Positions 22,766 to 33,975 are shown, numbered from the stretch's first letter. The stretch is 64,000 nt of DNA from Mantis religiosa (GCA_030765055.1 CM060955.1:94882245-94946244), one strand, 5' to 3'. Translations and numbers: made by a program. The notes: generated by a model not told the origin, from the letters alone.

Positions 22766-23945
22766 GTGAAGAATTTTGAAACCACTGGCTCTGTGGAAAA
22801 CAAAAAGCAGAAGCATATATGCACAGTGTTAAGCGGATGCAGCACTGATAACCCCAGCAATTTTCAACCAATCTTGCTGATATTTTTACCACTTAGTTTT
22901 GATGCATAGTGGACATAGAATTCATAATTTGGTTTTTGTACCTTCAACAGTTTTTGAGTAATTAATTTGTGAAGTTCAAAGTTTGGGTACATTTCAAACC
23001 GCTCCACACGATTAACATTTTCAAAATTTTAATTTTTCTGTTTCTAAAAATATTCAGATGGTTTTGAAGAAAATATCTATCATATGAATTTCTTATACTG
23101 CCTTTAGTTCCAGAGGAAAAAAATAAGGTATGGAGCTAACAAAAAAGCCAAAAATGATTAAGCATTTGATTTTATATATCAATAACTTTAAAAATATAAT
23201 GAACATTAAAAATGCATATGATACAACCCTTTGTTTGCTTTCTAAGAAAATGTGTTGAAAATTTTAGAGGGAGTGAATCAAAACTGCTTCATGTGGAACA
23301 TTTTGAATAACAAAAAAATGTTGATAAAACTATAACCGAGTAAATCAAATTTTAAAATCCAAAACAGTTTCCTTCTCAGTTACATAACTTGAAGCAGACT
23401 AAAACCCTCCAGATAGTAAGATGGACGCTCCTGCCTCTTCCTTCTCTCTTCTGCAGCAGTTTTCTTCAATTTTAGTTTCGTTCTGGATGTTTTAGATGTT
23501 ACCTTCGCAGAAGTTGCTGAATAAAGTAAGCGTAATTGGTCTTTCCCCTGGCTAATTTTTAGAGATGCTGGTGAAATCTCAGTGGCCATTATGTCTGAAC
23601 GCAGCTTGAGTGAGGCAGAACAACCAGAATTGAAGTTGTTTCAATAAATATTTTACCTATAGCCTATATAACAGTTATATGCACGTTTGGATGTATAAAA
23701 CACCTTTATAAATGTTAAATGACACACTAAAACTCATTAATTATATACAGACAGTATGTAGTTTACGAGAAACACAAGTAAATCACGGACAAGTTAGAAA
23801 GTATATGTTCTGTGGTTAGAAACTCACACAAAAGCAAAATATAAACATTACTATTTGCTTTCAATGTTTGCGGCCAGTGTTTTGTTTCCATAGTGCCACA
23901 TATTGTAAGAAGTAACCATCATAACAACACACAAAATATCACCAG
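22764..23945. other. Unrecognised sequence after the GA array
   Basis: AT-rich. A 69-codon reverse-strand frame at 23380-23589 is unusually rich in Lys, Arg and Ser, and I do not recognise it. The stretch just after the GA array (GAATTTTGAAACCA) faintly resembles that after the GA run at 36.8 kb. Confidence 0.3.
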
Positions 23946-23947
23946 AA

Positions 23948-24470
23948 ACTTCATTTAGTTTTATTTATTTTTATCTGAAAAGGTTCCTAGAGCCATAGCT
24001 CATGCTAGGGAACAGTACAAAAATATATAAAATGATGGCAAACATCCCTTAACAATACTTATATTACATTTTCATATTAGGAATAAATTACCGTACAAAA
24101 ATAACATATATGGAACAAAGATACATTCCTTATAACTTAAGAAATATTAGTAACAAAGAACATTACAGAATAAAAAAGTATATATTCTATGAGACATTAA
24201 ATACATATTAATTTTTAACCAGTTCAGCTAATCAAACCAGCTATAAATGTGTAACACTTTATCAGCTATCAAAATATACCTTCAGTAACTTTTCAGCAAC
24301 TTTCCTTTTAAAACCTTTTATGTTCCTGCAGCTTTTCAGTTCCAGTGGCAGTGCATTGTATAAGTTGATAATGTGTGAGTTTAAGCTGTTCAGGCCATAA
24401 GTAGAAGTGTTCACTGTTAGTTTTGTTAAGTTTCCTTTATTTCTTGTATTATATATATAATATATTATAT
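23948..24470 (-). pseudogene. LINE 3' end, C-terminal reverse transcriptase relic
   Basis: The reverse-strand frame contains NTRNKGNLTKLTVNTSTYGL and YNALPLELKSC-x-FKRKVAEKLL, the usual C-terminal block of Jockey/RTE-type LINE proteins. Its stop is near 24262, followed by a 3' UTR and an AAAATAAATAAAA tail at the left end. It is cut off upstream at an AT/TG microsatellite. Confidence 0.65.
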
Positions 24471-24532
24471 ATAATATATTATATATGTGGTGTGTGTATG
24501 TGTGTGTATGTGTGTGTGTGGGCGTGTGTGTC
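24447..24532. repeat. AT-rich palindromic run joined to (TG)n
   Basis: A TATATAATATATTATA stretch is followed by GTGTGTATGTGTG repeats to 24532. Confidence 0.9.
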
Positions 24533-24689
24533 AAGAGCTTTCAAATGTTATATTAGACTTTAGAAGATTATTTTTTATTGTATGTATTATTTTTTATTGC
24601 CTAATCTCAAAATCATGGAATATTTAATGCTGCATAAAATTATACCTAACAGAACTTCGAAGGTACGACTCCAAAATTCGGACTAGTTA

Positions 24690-24843
24690 AGTTATAAACT
24701 ACGCAACGGCTATAATCGCTCGGTGTCGTTTTGAAACAAACTGTATATAGTTTACGCGCGGTGTTTATGTAGGAGCAGAGCTGTCACATCCAATCGCACA
24801 CAGGCGAAATGCCGTGCGTCCGTTAGGTTTTAAATGAAGAACC
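24690..24843 (-). mobile_element. DNA-transposon terminal fragment
   Basis: The reverse complement of 24823-24843 gives the same TIR-like GGTTCTTCATTTAAAACCT as at 22138, and the next bases (GCATTT-GCCT-GCGATT-G) also match. So two ends of one family lie 2.7 kb apart in opposite orientation. No coding sequence remains here. Confidence 0.5.
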
Positions 24844-25056
24844 ATTTATCAAGTTGGTAAGGGCTTGAAAGGAATCTCAGTTTCGGATATTCGTTATACG
24901 CTTACCAAATGATTATTGCATACTTTATTTTTGCACGTTGGGTACTAATGTCATTTCAATTACATTGAGATATTAGCTGAAAAATTTATATATAATTTAC
25001 GATAGATATTACATTTCAGAAAGGGTTTCACTTATGTGTTACTATAGAGGCAGAAG

Positions 25057-25424
25057 TTTGTAAATAATGAGATTTTGTGGGTTCGTAAATTAAGTCTTGT
25101 TTGCAGAAATTTAAAATGCTTTTCATTGCAGTAAATAATAGCTTTGTACACTCCTTGCGCAGTAAAATTGATGTGGCATACACAACAATAGTTTTCAAAG
25201 TCGTCCTATTCCACTACCACACTTAAACAAACAAAAGAATTCACTACGGTACACACGCACAATTACTGCACAGCTGCAAATTAACAACTGACTGATTAAC
25301 ACGTTGTGGGCTTTTATACCTCCAGTCATTGTTCTAGAAAGCCGCCGACGTTTCAAGGCCTTTCGCGGCGACAAAAGAAACATGGAACTATCCAGACATC
25401 ACTCTGTCCCTTTCTCTCTTTGTT

Positions 25425-25496
<72 letters not shown>

Positions 25497-25500
25497 CAAC
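25057..25500 (-). mobile_element. LTR-like block with TATA box and TCAGT initiator
   Basis: The reverse strand reads TATAAAAG (around 25314) and, about 28 bases on, TCAGTCAGT, the arthropod initiator consensus. It continues to a terminus (CGAACCCACAAAATCTCA) shared with 26483-26947 and 58381-59362. This fits the U3-R-U5 order of an LTR. The upstream boundary is unclear because a TCTG/TC microsatellite lies there. Confidence 0.4.
25424..25494 (+). repeat. (TCTG)n(TC)n microsatellite
   Basis: A TCTG run passes into TC repeats. Open frames across it are low-complexity artefacts. Confidence 0.95.
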
Positions 25501-25789
25501 CATTTAGCGCTCGCACCACTATTTATCTCTTTCTTTCCTGCGCACACCGACACTTGCTCGTCGCGGCTCCAACACAAAGGTGTGATCGGTGACAATACGT
25601 ACTACATGGCAAAGCGAGAAAGTGTATCGGGAAAAATTCACAATACGGAGATGTGTACCTCAGCTTATCGCAAATACACGGCGAGTCCAGTGTATGTATA
25701 CTCTGTTCATATATAATCATGTCTTCTGTACAGCAATGTGTCACACATCGGCAGGCGCAAGAAAGCATATCATATAGACAAACACAGCT

Positions 25790-25945
25790 TCCAATTGCTT
25801 TATTTGTGTTGCGTAACTTACTGTAAATCAACTTACTAATATTTCACTCTTCTAATCGACCAGATAAGACCCGATAAGAGATGATCACAGCACTGGTCAC
25901 TTGGAGGTCAATACGCCTCAACACTCTGTCGAGTAATATCATGGA
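25790..25945 (-). repeat. Inverted partner of 29690-29790
   Basis: The reverse complement matches 29690-29790 over several blocks: GGTATTACTCGACAG, GTTGAGGCGTATTGACCT and GAAGAGTGAAATATTA. The family is unknown; it may be part of an LTR element. Confidence 0.6.
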
Positions 25946-26482
25946 TGGAGTGACTTCTGCCCGAAGTGGACGGAGATCTTCAGTCTGGAGTCGTTAGGGA
26001 CCCCATCTTGTATCACTCTAGACAACTTTTGCGTTCTGTGGCTTCATCCCTTCCTCCTGGAAGTTTAATAGCAGCAATATGTCTGGCCTTAGTTGTAGAG
26101 GGAGCACCTTAGAGACTATACTGAAAAAAGAAATCAATAATTATTTTAAAAAAATCAAAGCAAAGGTTCTTTTTCCTTTGTACAAACTTTAATTTGAGGT
26201 GGGGAGATTCTATAGGAAGTCTTCTTGTATTCATGGAAGACGCTGAACTTATATACCAAATTTAGTAGAAAGTAGAGTAGGTCATCACTTGGGCCTATAC
26301 AATACTTGGACCTATGGACCCGCTTCGTTGCCTCAAAATATCTGATTCCAACTTAATCTAGAACGGCCAACATTTCTTCTCTTTCTTTAAGAATAGCTGA
26401 AAACTCTTTCTGAGATGCGAGAATCTCTTTTTCCAGCATGTTCGATATAGTTCTTATAATGAATGTATTTTTCCCGTTATAT
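25946..26482. other. No recognised feature
   Basis: AT-rich with no recognisable motif. Confidence 0.4.
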
Positions 26483-26947
26483 TGTAATTCACAAGTCTAT
26501 GCATTAAATTGTCGCGAGCCGTTATTTACAATTGCGCGGCTAGTGTACACAGGGAACTGATAGACGGCTAGCGTTCACAAAGCGCCGACAATTAACGATA
26601 AACAAGATAAGCGCCGATAAACAAGAGACGGATAGTTTATCACAGAGGTGAAAGTCTTGCCGGGAACGATATAGTTGCATTCTAGAACATTTGTGTTTTT
26701 TCTAGTGATATGTTAGAGAAAATTCTATAACAGTCTGGAATTCATGAATGGGTGTATTAAAATAAACCATGGCTAGTGATGAGTCAGTTGTGTAACAAGA
26801 GTGTTGTTGTAACCAGCACTGATCAGAACGATGTGTGTATGTGACGTAATGTTACGTGAGAACTGATCAGTGTATTTCCACGGAAATAAAGAACATTTAG
26901 AATTTCTGCAAATTGGATTTTTAATTCTACGAACCCACAAAGTCACA
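26483..26947 (+). mobile_element. LTR-like repeat, shorter member
   Basis: The 3' part has AATAAAGAACATTT (poly(A) signal) and ACGAACCCACAAAGTCACA, matching the block at 58.4 kb. Candidate TG...CA ends with a 4-bp ATAT on each side (26479-26482 and 26948-26951) are weak evidence. The 5' end could instead be at the TGTCGCGAGCC near 26510. Confidence 0.4.
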
Positions 26948-27639
26948 ATATATTTATAATTTCTTCGTTTCTAATTTAACCGCCAATCTCACAGTTTTCA
27001 TTTATAAATATTGCACTTTTTTAAAAGTATTTCTAATAAAATACAACCGCTCTTATCACGTGATTTGCTCCAATATTCTTGTTGGATGTGGATCGATTCC
27101 TAATGGATTGAAACGGATAGCAACGAACGCTAATACAACGAGGGATGTGATGACAGGAGGGTGGTGAGACACAGTGGGTATTGCGGGATTCTTAGCTGTG
27201 ACGTCAGTCTAATTTTATAACGGATTATGTGTATTAGAGAAAGTAATAGTGAGGGCAAACTGAGACAAGATGATAGAGAACTCCCTTTTTTACACAGTGC
27301 TTCCTACCAAATGAATACTATTCGGCGTGGAAACGGATTTCACGGTTGTATAAAGAAACAGACAGTGAGCCTCAATCATTGGCATTACGTGCTTTTATAT
27401 GGAGAACCCAAGAAGAAACAGTGGAAATGTCTGCATCACCATCAAAGCCTGCAAAAACAGCCTCTAAAAGGCAAGACTGGGCAAGCAGAAACTATTGGGT
27501 AAATTGAGTATTGTGCAACGTCAGTGCAATATCAGTAATTGAGTTTCAGAGCAAATAGACCAAGCAAAATATACCTGAAAAATATAGGAACCAGTAATAG
27601 TTATTTATGAGACTTGTGAGGTAAGTTGATGTTTACTAG

Positions 27640-29010
27640 CGAATGAAGAAATTTAATCAGTGTTTGACTTATTGTTCTGCCTCAGGAATTCAAACAAGAT
27701 TTCACAGATTCAATAATTTCGTTAGATGAAAAACACCACTGAGATCGCATCAAATGAACAAGAATCTTCAGGCAAACAAATCGTGGCAGCCTCTATTACG
27801 AAATGCCTTTAAGAGTTCTTCAAAAAGCCAAAATTTTAAGCAAACCAACAATGAGTTGTATGCAGCTCTTACACAAGCAGGAATTCCTCTCGATAAGGTG
27901 AACCATCCAGCCTTCAAGGGATTTCCTGAATAATTCACAAAGATGTCAATGCCGAATGAGAGTACTTAAAGAAAAACCTACACGGAGCCTGTTTACCACG
28001 AAACCATACAAAGAATCAAGGAGAAAGTGACTGTGATGTGGGAATCATCATGGCTTAAACCATAGACTCAATGGAACGATGTATTTTGAGGATTTTAGTT
28101 TTTCTCTTATCAGGGGAGAAAGTTAAGCCCATGTTGTTAAAAAAGTATGAGCTGCAGAAAGCCAATGCTAGTGCTATAATACGATCAACTGATCAGTCGT
28201 AGAATCAATTATGGACTTTTGTCAAAAACTCTGGCCTGAAAGACTTTTTTTGGTTACGGACCAGGCTCCATATATGGCCTCAGCTGTTAACCAATCGGAG
28301 CCTCTATTTCCTAAGTTAAAAGCATGTGACATGTTTGGTTCATGCCCTTCACAGGTTTTGTGAATCCATAATCAACGAATACGACATCGCAAATCAGTTC
28401 ATCTCTGCCCTGCAGAAGATTTTGCTGAAAACTCCGAATCGTGTTGTGGTCTACAAGGAAACCACTGGCCTGCCCCTTCCAAATTTCCCGGTCATTACTC
28501 GCTGGGGATCTTTGATTGAGAGTGCTGCTATGTTGTGTGAGAATTTTCACAAAATTAAAGAGTTTGTGCTTTCTTTGGACCCAACCGACGCAGGTGCTAT
28601 TTCCAAGGCGCGGCAACTTATTTTACCGGAGAAAATACGTAGTTTGCAGACAGAATTACATGTATTGTGTCCATGGTTACAAGCACTAACTATAGCTATT
28701 AAATTATTAGAAGAACAAGGTTTGGAAAAGGAGAAACAATGGGATATTTTTACTTCCATGAGGTAGCTGTTAGACGGCTTTGCCAAAGATAAACCTGAAT
28801 TTAGTCTTCAGAAGAGTTCGGACTTTGAGGATTTCGCCACATCTGTAGAGTTGCCATTCCGAGTGAATACAAGATTTGCCCCACTGGTTTCTATGGATGT
28901 CAAAAGAAGCTTTAGCATCTATATTATACCTCCTAATAGAAACAGACTTACTTTTAAAAACTGTAGAGATGCTTAATGTCTTGAAGTATAACAGCTCCAT
29001 GTGTTTTCCT
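27640..29010 (+). pseudogene. hAT-like transposase relic
   Basis: Pieces in order: AALTQAGIPLDKVNHPAFKG, MPNESTLRK, then LLKKYELQKANASAI, VTDQAPYMASAVNQS, and after a frameshift the long frame from 28326 (VHALHRFCESIINEYDIANQ; GLPLPNFPVITRWGSLIES; LEEQGLEKEKQWDIF) to a stop at 28764. The H-x-LHR and PVITRWG-W/S-E blocks belong to a hAT-like family common in insects. Several in-frame stops and at least two frameshifts make it inactive. The inverted termini were not found. Confidence 0.7.
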
Positions 29011-29267
29011 TCTTCTGATGAGTGATAATTTCATGTACCTGTTTGTAATTCAATAAATTAGAATAGAAAAATTGCCGAATTAGTTGAATAAACCAGCACC
29101 TTTTGTCCCTTCTTTCTTACCTTTTTGAGCAACTTTTCCCATCCTTTTCTTCATCTGAAATTTGCACCTAAAAATACTAGCCGTGGTAATAATAAAGCAT
29201 AACAAATAAAGCATCGGCATTTAAAGATACGCTTAGCTGTGCTTACACTTCTTACCGCAATATCATA

Positions 29268-29490
29268 CCTCATCTCTGTAGCTTAAGTCTGCCTCAGTTC
29301 AAGAGGTTCCGAGGTCGAATCTAGGTCAGTGCGAGTTATCTTGATAAGGTTTTTCTTTCTCGTGGTTTTCCCTTATCCTGAAAGATGAATGTCTGGTAAC
29401 TCTGTGGACCCTGGATTTATTTGAGCATCATTTCACCCATTTCATTCATCGTTCCATATGACTTAACGTTGAAGGACGTAAATTAAAAAG
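29268..29490 (+). mobile_element. SINE-A copy, diverged
   Basis: A tRNA-like head (CTCTGTAGCTTAAG-CTGCCTC; GAGGTCGAATCTAGG), the GTGGTTTTCCCTTATCCTGA core, and an A-rich end. ACCTCATCT before and ACCTCAGCT after may be the target duplication. Confidence 0.75.
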
Positions 29491-29689
29491 AAAAAAGACC
29501 TCAGCTGTCTCGTTTACGCATATCCGTCATTCCTGCTTACCAGTAGCGCACATGTCAATTTACTACGGAGAGGAAGAGCAGGATGTTGCGAAATGCAAAG
29601 CCTAATTTCAAATCAAACAGTCAAACAAATAAATTCCCTGCTCTATATTGAGTAGATACGTTGTTACACTTTTCAATGGTATTACTCGA

Positions 29690-29790
29690 CAGATCGTTGA
29701 GGCGTATTGACCTGCAGTGACCAAGAAGAGTGAAATATTAATAAGTTGGCGTACAGTAAGTTACGAAACACAAATACAGTACATGGAAGC
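29690..29790 (+). repeat. Inverted partner of 25790-25945
   Basis: Blocks GTATTACTCGACAG, GAGGCGTATTGACCT and GAGTGAAATATTAATAAGTT recur in reverse complement at 25.8-25.95 kb. Identity unknown. Confidence 0.6.
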
Positions 29791-29849
29791 TGGAAGCATG
29801 TAATGTTAGCCAATTATTATACACAACACGGGTGCATAATAATAATAAA

Positions 29850-31075
29850 CAAATAACCATAGATTATACAAATATAACAATTTTGTAACTTAAAACTTCA
29901 CTTATCTTATAAGAAATGATGATAATGGAAATTAATTGTTCTTTCACACTAGCCGTGTGTAGGACGCACCATGAAAGGATAGAGCCAGACTGAAAAATCC
30001 AATGCCATAGCCGGGATTTGAACCACGGATCTTCTGGTTTCCGTCCAGCCGCTCTAACCATTTGAGCTACTATGGCCAACGTGCCAACATGACATTAAAT
30101 TCTCCAACAGACTCGTGTTTTTTTCCGGTAAACCACTAGGATTCTCATAAACACATGAGACAACTACCTTAATGGCGACTTACAACATGTAAGTACTTTA
30201 AAGCCCGGGCTATATAGTTCGGACCACTATTAGGTACAATTGATGGAAATTAATTGCTCTTCCACACTAGCCGTGTGTAGGACGCACTAGTTCGGGCCTT
30301 AAAGTACTTACAGCATAGTAAGTCGCCATTAAGGTAGTTGTCTCATGTGTTTATGAGAACTCCTAAGTGGTTTACCGGGAGAAACACGAGTCTGTTGGAG
30401 AATTTAATGTCATATAGGCACGTTGGCCATAGTAGCTCAAATGGTTAGAGCGGCTGGACGGAAACCAGAAGATCCGTGGTTCAAATCTCAGCAATGTCAT
30501 TGAATTTTTCAGTCTGGCTCTACCCTTTCAATGATGATAAGTTCTTATAAATTCTCCGGGATCGCGATTTCATGTAAACTTATACACATCTTCAGCCGGA
30601 AACAAACCTGTTGCCATCGTTACGAATACTAGATGTTGATATGTTTTTGTCAGTACTACCAATATCTGAAAATAAAAACAAATTTAAAAACAGAATCGAC
30701 TGCGGGTATTTCAACATTCACTACGCGATGTTTGTTTTGTATAATAAATATCTTTTCCCAATAAATACCTTTTTTATTTTAAAAACAGACATCGCCTAGT
30801 GTATATTGAAATATCGGCAGTCGATTCTGTTTTTAAATTTGTTTTATTTTCAGATTTTAGTAGTACTGACAAAAACATATCAACATCTAGCGTTCGTAAC
30901 GGTTGAAGATGTGTATAAGTTTACATGATATCGCGATCCCGGAGAATTTATAAGAATTATCATCATTTCTTATAAGATAAGTGAAGTTTTAAGTTACAAA
31001 TTGTTATATTTGTATATATTCGTTTGCTTCACCGTTAATAGCATCATATTTTACGTAAATAACCATAGTGTTTAT
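29850..31075. mobile_element. Penelope-like inverted repeat (3'-end arms)
   Basis: The left arm (29850-29925 plus 30541-30731) and right arm (30789-31060) are reverse complements around a spacer of about 57 bp. Shared blocks include AACTTAAAACTTCACTTATC, CTCCGGGATCGCGAT and ACAGAATCGACTGC. The right arm matches the 3' part of the Penelope-like element at 18.2-18.45 kb (TTTTCAGATTTT-GTA; AAGATAAGTGAAGT). Penelope-like elements are known to leave inverted or tandem partial copies. The left arm is interrupted by a SINE-B composite. Confidence 0.75.
29926..30529. mobile_element. SINE-B inverted composite (subfamily 2), 604 bp
   Basis: A complete antisense unit (29926-30242), then about 50 bp of a second antisense 3' end (30243-30290), then a sense unit from its 5' leader (TTCGGGCCTTAAAGTACTTA) through the tRNA-like block (GGCCATAGTAGCTC; GTGGTTCAAATC) to CTCTACCCTTTC. 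The 11-bp direct repeat AATGATGATAA borders the whole (29915-29925 and 30530-30540). The opposite Penelope arm (30955-30985) shows the uninterrupted site, so these borders are well supported. Confidence 0.9.
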
Positions 31076-31980
31076 AAATGCATTAAATATGTATCCATGT
31101 AATTATTTATTTTAATATTTTTCAAAGAATAAAACTGAGGCTAAACAGCAATATCTTCTGCAATTTCCATAACGAAAAAATAAATCAACTAAATTAATTA
31201 CAAATGACTGTTGCAATTATAGGACGTGCACGGGAATATAACTAATTCTCTAGTGTATATATCAGTCTGTACACCGGGAAAAATTTCTAAAAAGGTGATT
31301 TATTTCACTGGCAAGGGCGTAATGTCAAATATATCATAGAAATGTTCTGTCACTGAAAGACGTCTCACTGTCATTGTCGCTTTTATCGTACGCAAATCAT
31401 AAACCTGGGCCTTCTTGTTTCAGTATTCCATTCCTTTTCCTAATAATTATCAGTTCTTTAATCGTCTAGTTAGAAAAAAAAAAAAAAAACATCCCGCTGC
31501 TCTATTTGTTTACTTCTGAAGTAAGCAGTAACTCGTAAATTAAATCGTTGTCAAGTAAAACAGAGAGAAGAGATTGAGACACTAATAAGCAGATGTGTGA
31601 AGATGATCAGCATGAAATTGTTTTGACATAATTACGCAGTGTGTGTGTTTCAGTGAAACCAATAAATCCTGTAAGAGGCTGGGGAAGGAATGCAGGAGCA
31701 AGGTCGCTAGTCCCCTGTCCCTACGTCCCGCCTTTTTTTTTTTTTTTTTTTATTTTGCTTGGGGTGGTTGCAAGTTGAGAAGGGTGCAGAACAGGGTGGG
31801 TGGAGAAGAATCAGGTTCCTGCCTGCTCTGTTTGGTATAGGCCCCTGGGGTCAACATCGAGAGGGGAATCAAACACACAGTTGCCACATCATGACTGGCT
31901 TCCGTTACTATCGCTAAAAACCTTCTTGGTTTTATTACAATTTGCTCTCCTGAATATCCTATGGTGTTTTTACTTTTTTA
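31076..31980. other. No gene; homopolymer runs
   Basis: A 17-base A run near 31472-31488 and an 18-base T run at 31733-31750. The open frames beside them have no recognised domain. Confidence 0.5.
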
Positions 31981-31983
31981 CTA

Positions 31984-33973
31984 CAGTAAAACCTCTTTCC
32001 GTTTACATGGGTTTCCGCCTTACAGAGGTTTGTGTTAGAATACAAGAAATTACGAAATAGTCACACAGTGAAGGAATAATATAGAATGAAATTTAAATAA
32101 TAACAGGCTATATGTATTGTGTACTACATTTTAAACTTACGTACAATAATGAAGTTTATCGCATAGTTTCTCAGTCAGTTTTCAATGTTCCCTTTCCAAT
32201 CTACAACTGTCTGCATATCAACATCATTTGCTTCACCACACACAGCATTCAAAACAATGTTATGGCGATGTTTAAAACTCTCAAGGCATCCATTGAAAGT
32301 TCTGAAATGGTATTTGCCTAATTTTCTTAGGCCATATTCATAGTCAGATTTGGTCCGGACCAACTTGATACTTCCGGTAGACAAACGGTGGACCATCGAT
32401 TTTCTTATTCATAAACCGGGATTAGCGATAGTCCGAGGACCAAACACGTTGGTCTGACTCAAATTTTGTTCCGCCTCCGAGGGTTAGATTAAAGGTGGAC
32501 TATCTTTGCAACATAGACGACAATGAAGTGATAAATGTAGCTGTGGTGCGTAGTATTCGTGAAATAAGACGACGGAGGAAAACTTATCTACCAAGAATAG
32601 AAATTATTGTGAAGTACGACCTAACCTTGAAAAGCAGATACAGGTTTAGTAAAGCGAATGACAGAAAACTGATAGAAATGATTCGTCCTAACTTGCACAT
32701 CAGGGACGATAATCCAGGCCTGAGTATCTCAATTGACACTCAAATCCTAACAGTACTTCGGTATTATGCAAGAGGAGGATATCAAGACAACACTGCTGAC
32801 CTGTATAATATTAGTCAGGTATCAGTAAGCTGCATTATCAGCAAACTCGTTATAAATTTCCCTCCATATCTCCTCCTTCCTCATATTTGTATTCGTCGAC
32901 ACGGATTTATTTTCTATAACGTTCATTCTTGTTTGGACTAGAGAAAACATCGGTCTTACTCTGACCAATTGATACCACGCTTCTTAATATTATCCATATT
33001 CACAGCACACCAAACTTTGTTACCGAACCTCAAACAGCAGCAGCAGCAACCGTAAGAATGATTAAGAAACAGCTGTGAAACTACCACAGAGATTTATAAA
33101 TTTGTAGGTACACTGTGGTTTGTTTAGCACTTTATGGGATTCGCGCATGCGCAGAAGTACCTTTCTCGTCGTGTAACATTTGCTCCGTGCTGGTCCGAGG
33201 CTTTTTATTGTCTATGAATACCAAAAAATTAGACCTTTGGTCCGGACCAAGTTAGTCGGAAGATAGTCTAGACCAAAGTGATAACTATGAATACGACCCT
33301 TAGAGTTTGAAGCAATGGTCCAGAAATGGGAATTCCTTCAGCGCGCGCACTCACAAACTACTCGAACAGAGAACCATAGAGCTCGTCATATTCTGTAGAT
33401 TTTGTAATACGTTTCACATGCCCTGCTGTTCCCACTAGACACTCGTCCTTAATGTTTTTATTTTTCAAAATCTCATATATCTTAGTTTTCTCTGCTTTAA
33501 ACAACTCATTTAATTCTTTAGTGGGACGTTCGTTCTTATCGTGTTCTTCATTAACTTTAATATTTTTCCCATGTGTTTAGAATTCATTGTACAGAATTCT
33601 TCTATTACATACAGATTATGTTTTTAAAAGTGACCAAAGTTCACAGTTTTCTTTAGCTCGTACTTAATCACTTGTGACAAAGAAACTAAGAATGAACACA
33701 CTGTGAAACAGTTGTACCCTTACCATGTGTGTTGCTAGAGAGCTGAGAGAGCTATATAATGGTTTGTTTTCCCTTTTCCTCGAAGTATTACAGTTTATAG
33801 AACTTCGGTCCACTTTTCAAAATACGTACGTTGTATCACATTACATATAAAGTAATCCGTTTTAATCAGTTAATATTTTCATTTCCATGCTAGGCAGTTT
33901 TCCGGCTTAGGGTAATTTTACATGGTTTCAAGGTTTTCTGAGTTAAGGGGTCCGTTTTAGGCAGATTTTACTG
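31984..33973 (-). mobile_element. Tigger/pogo-type transposon, split by a Harbinger element
   Basis: Inverted ends CAGTAAAACCTC at the left and the complement of CAGTAAAATCTG at the right, each flanked by TA. Reverse-strand coding starts near 33600 with the CENP-B/jerky-type helix-turn-helix (RPTKELNELFKAEKTKIYEI), continues EYDELYGSLFE and EGIPISGPLLQ, is cut at 33302/32327, and resumes with FKHRHNIVLNAVCGEA, the second DNA-binding half. The DDE domain is deleted. Excluding the 970-bp insert leaves about 1020 bp. Confidence 0.85.
32330..33299 (+). mobile_element. PIF/Harbinger transposon relic, 970 bp
   Basis: Ends GGCCATATTCATAGT at the left and ACTATGAATACGACCC at the right are imperfect inverted repeats, bordered by TTA (32327-32329; 33300-33302), the target typical of this superfamily. 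A frame at 32495-32941 encodes the HARBI1-like N-terminus: SRYRFSKANDRKLIEMI and then VLRYYARGGYQDNTADLYNI-SQVSVS. The DDE endonuclease domain is missing, so this is a deletion derivative. Confidence 0.85.
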
Positions 33974-33975
33974 TA

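Noticed and set aside
22624..22892. Repeated Ser-Leu frames
   Set aside because: Translation of the GA microsatellite.
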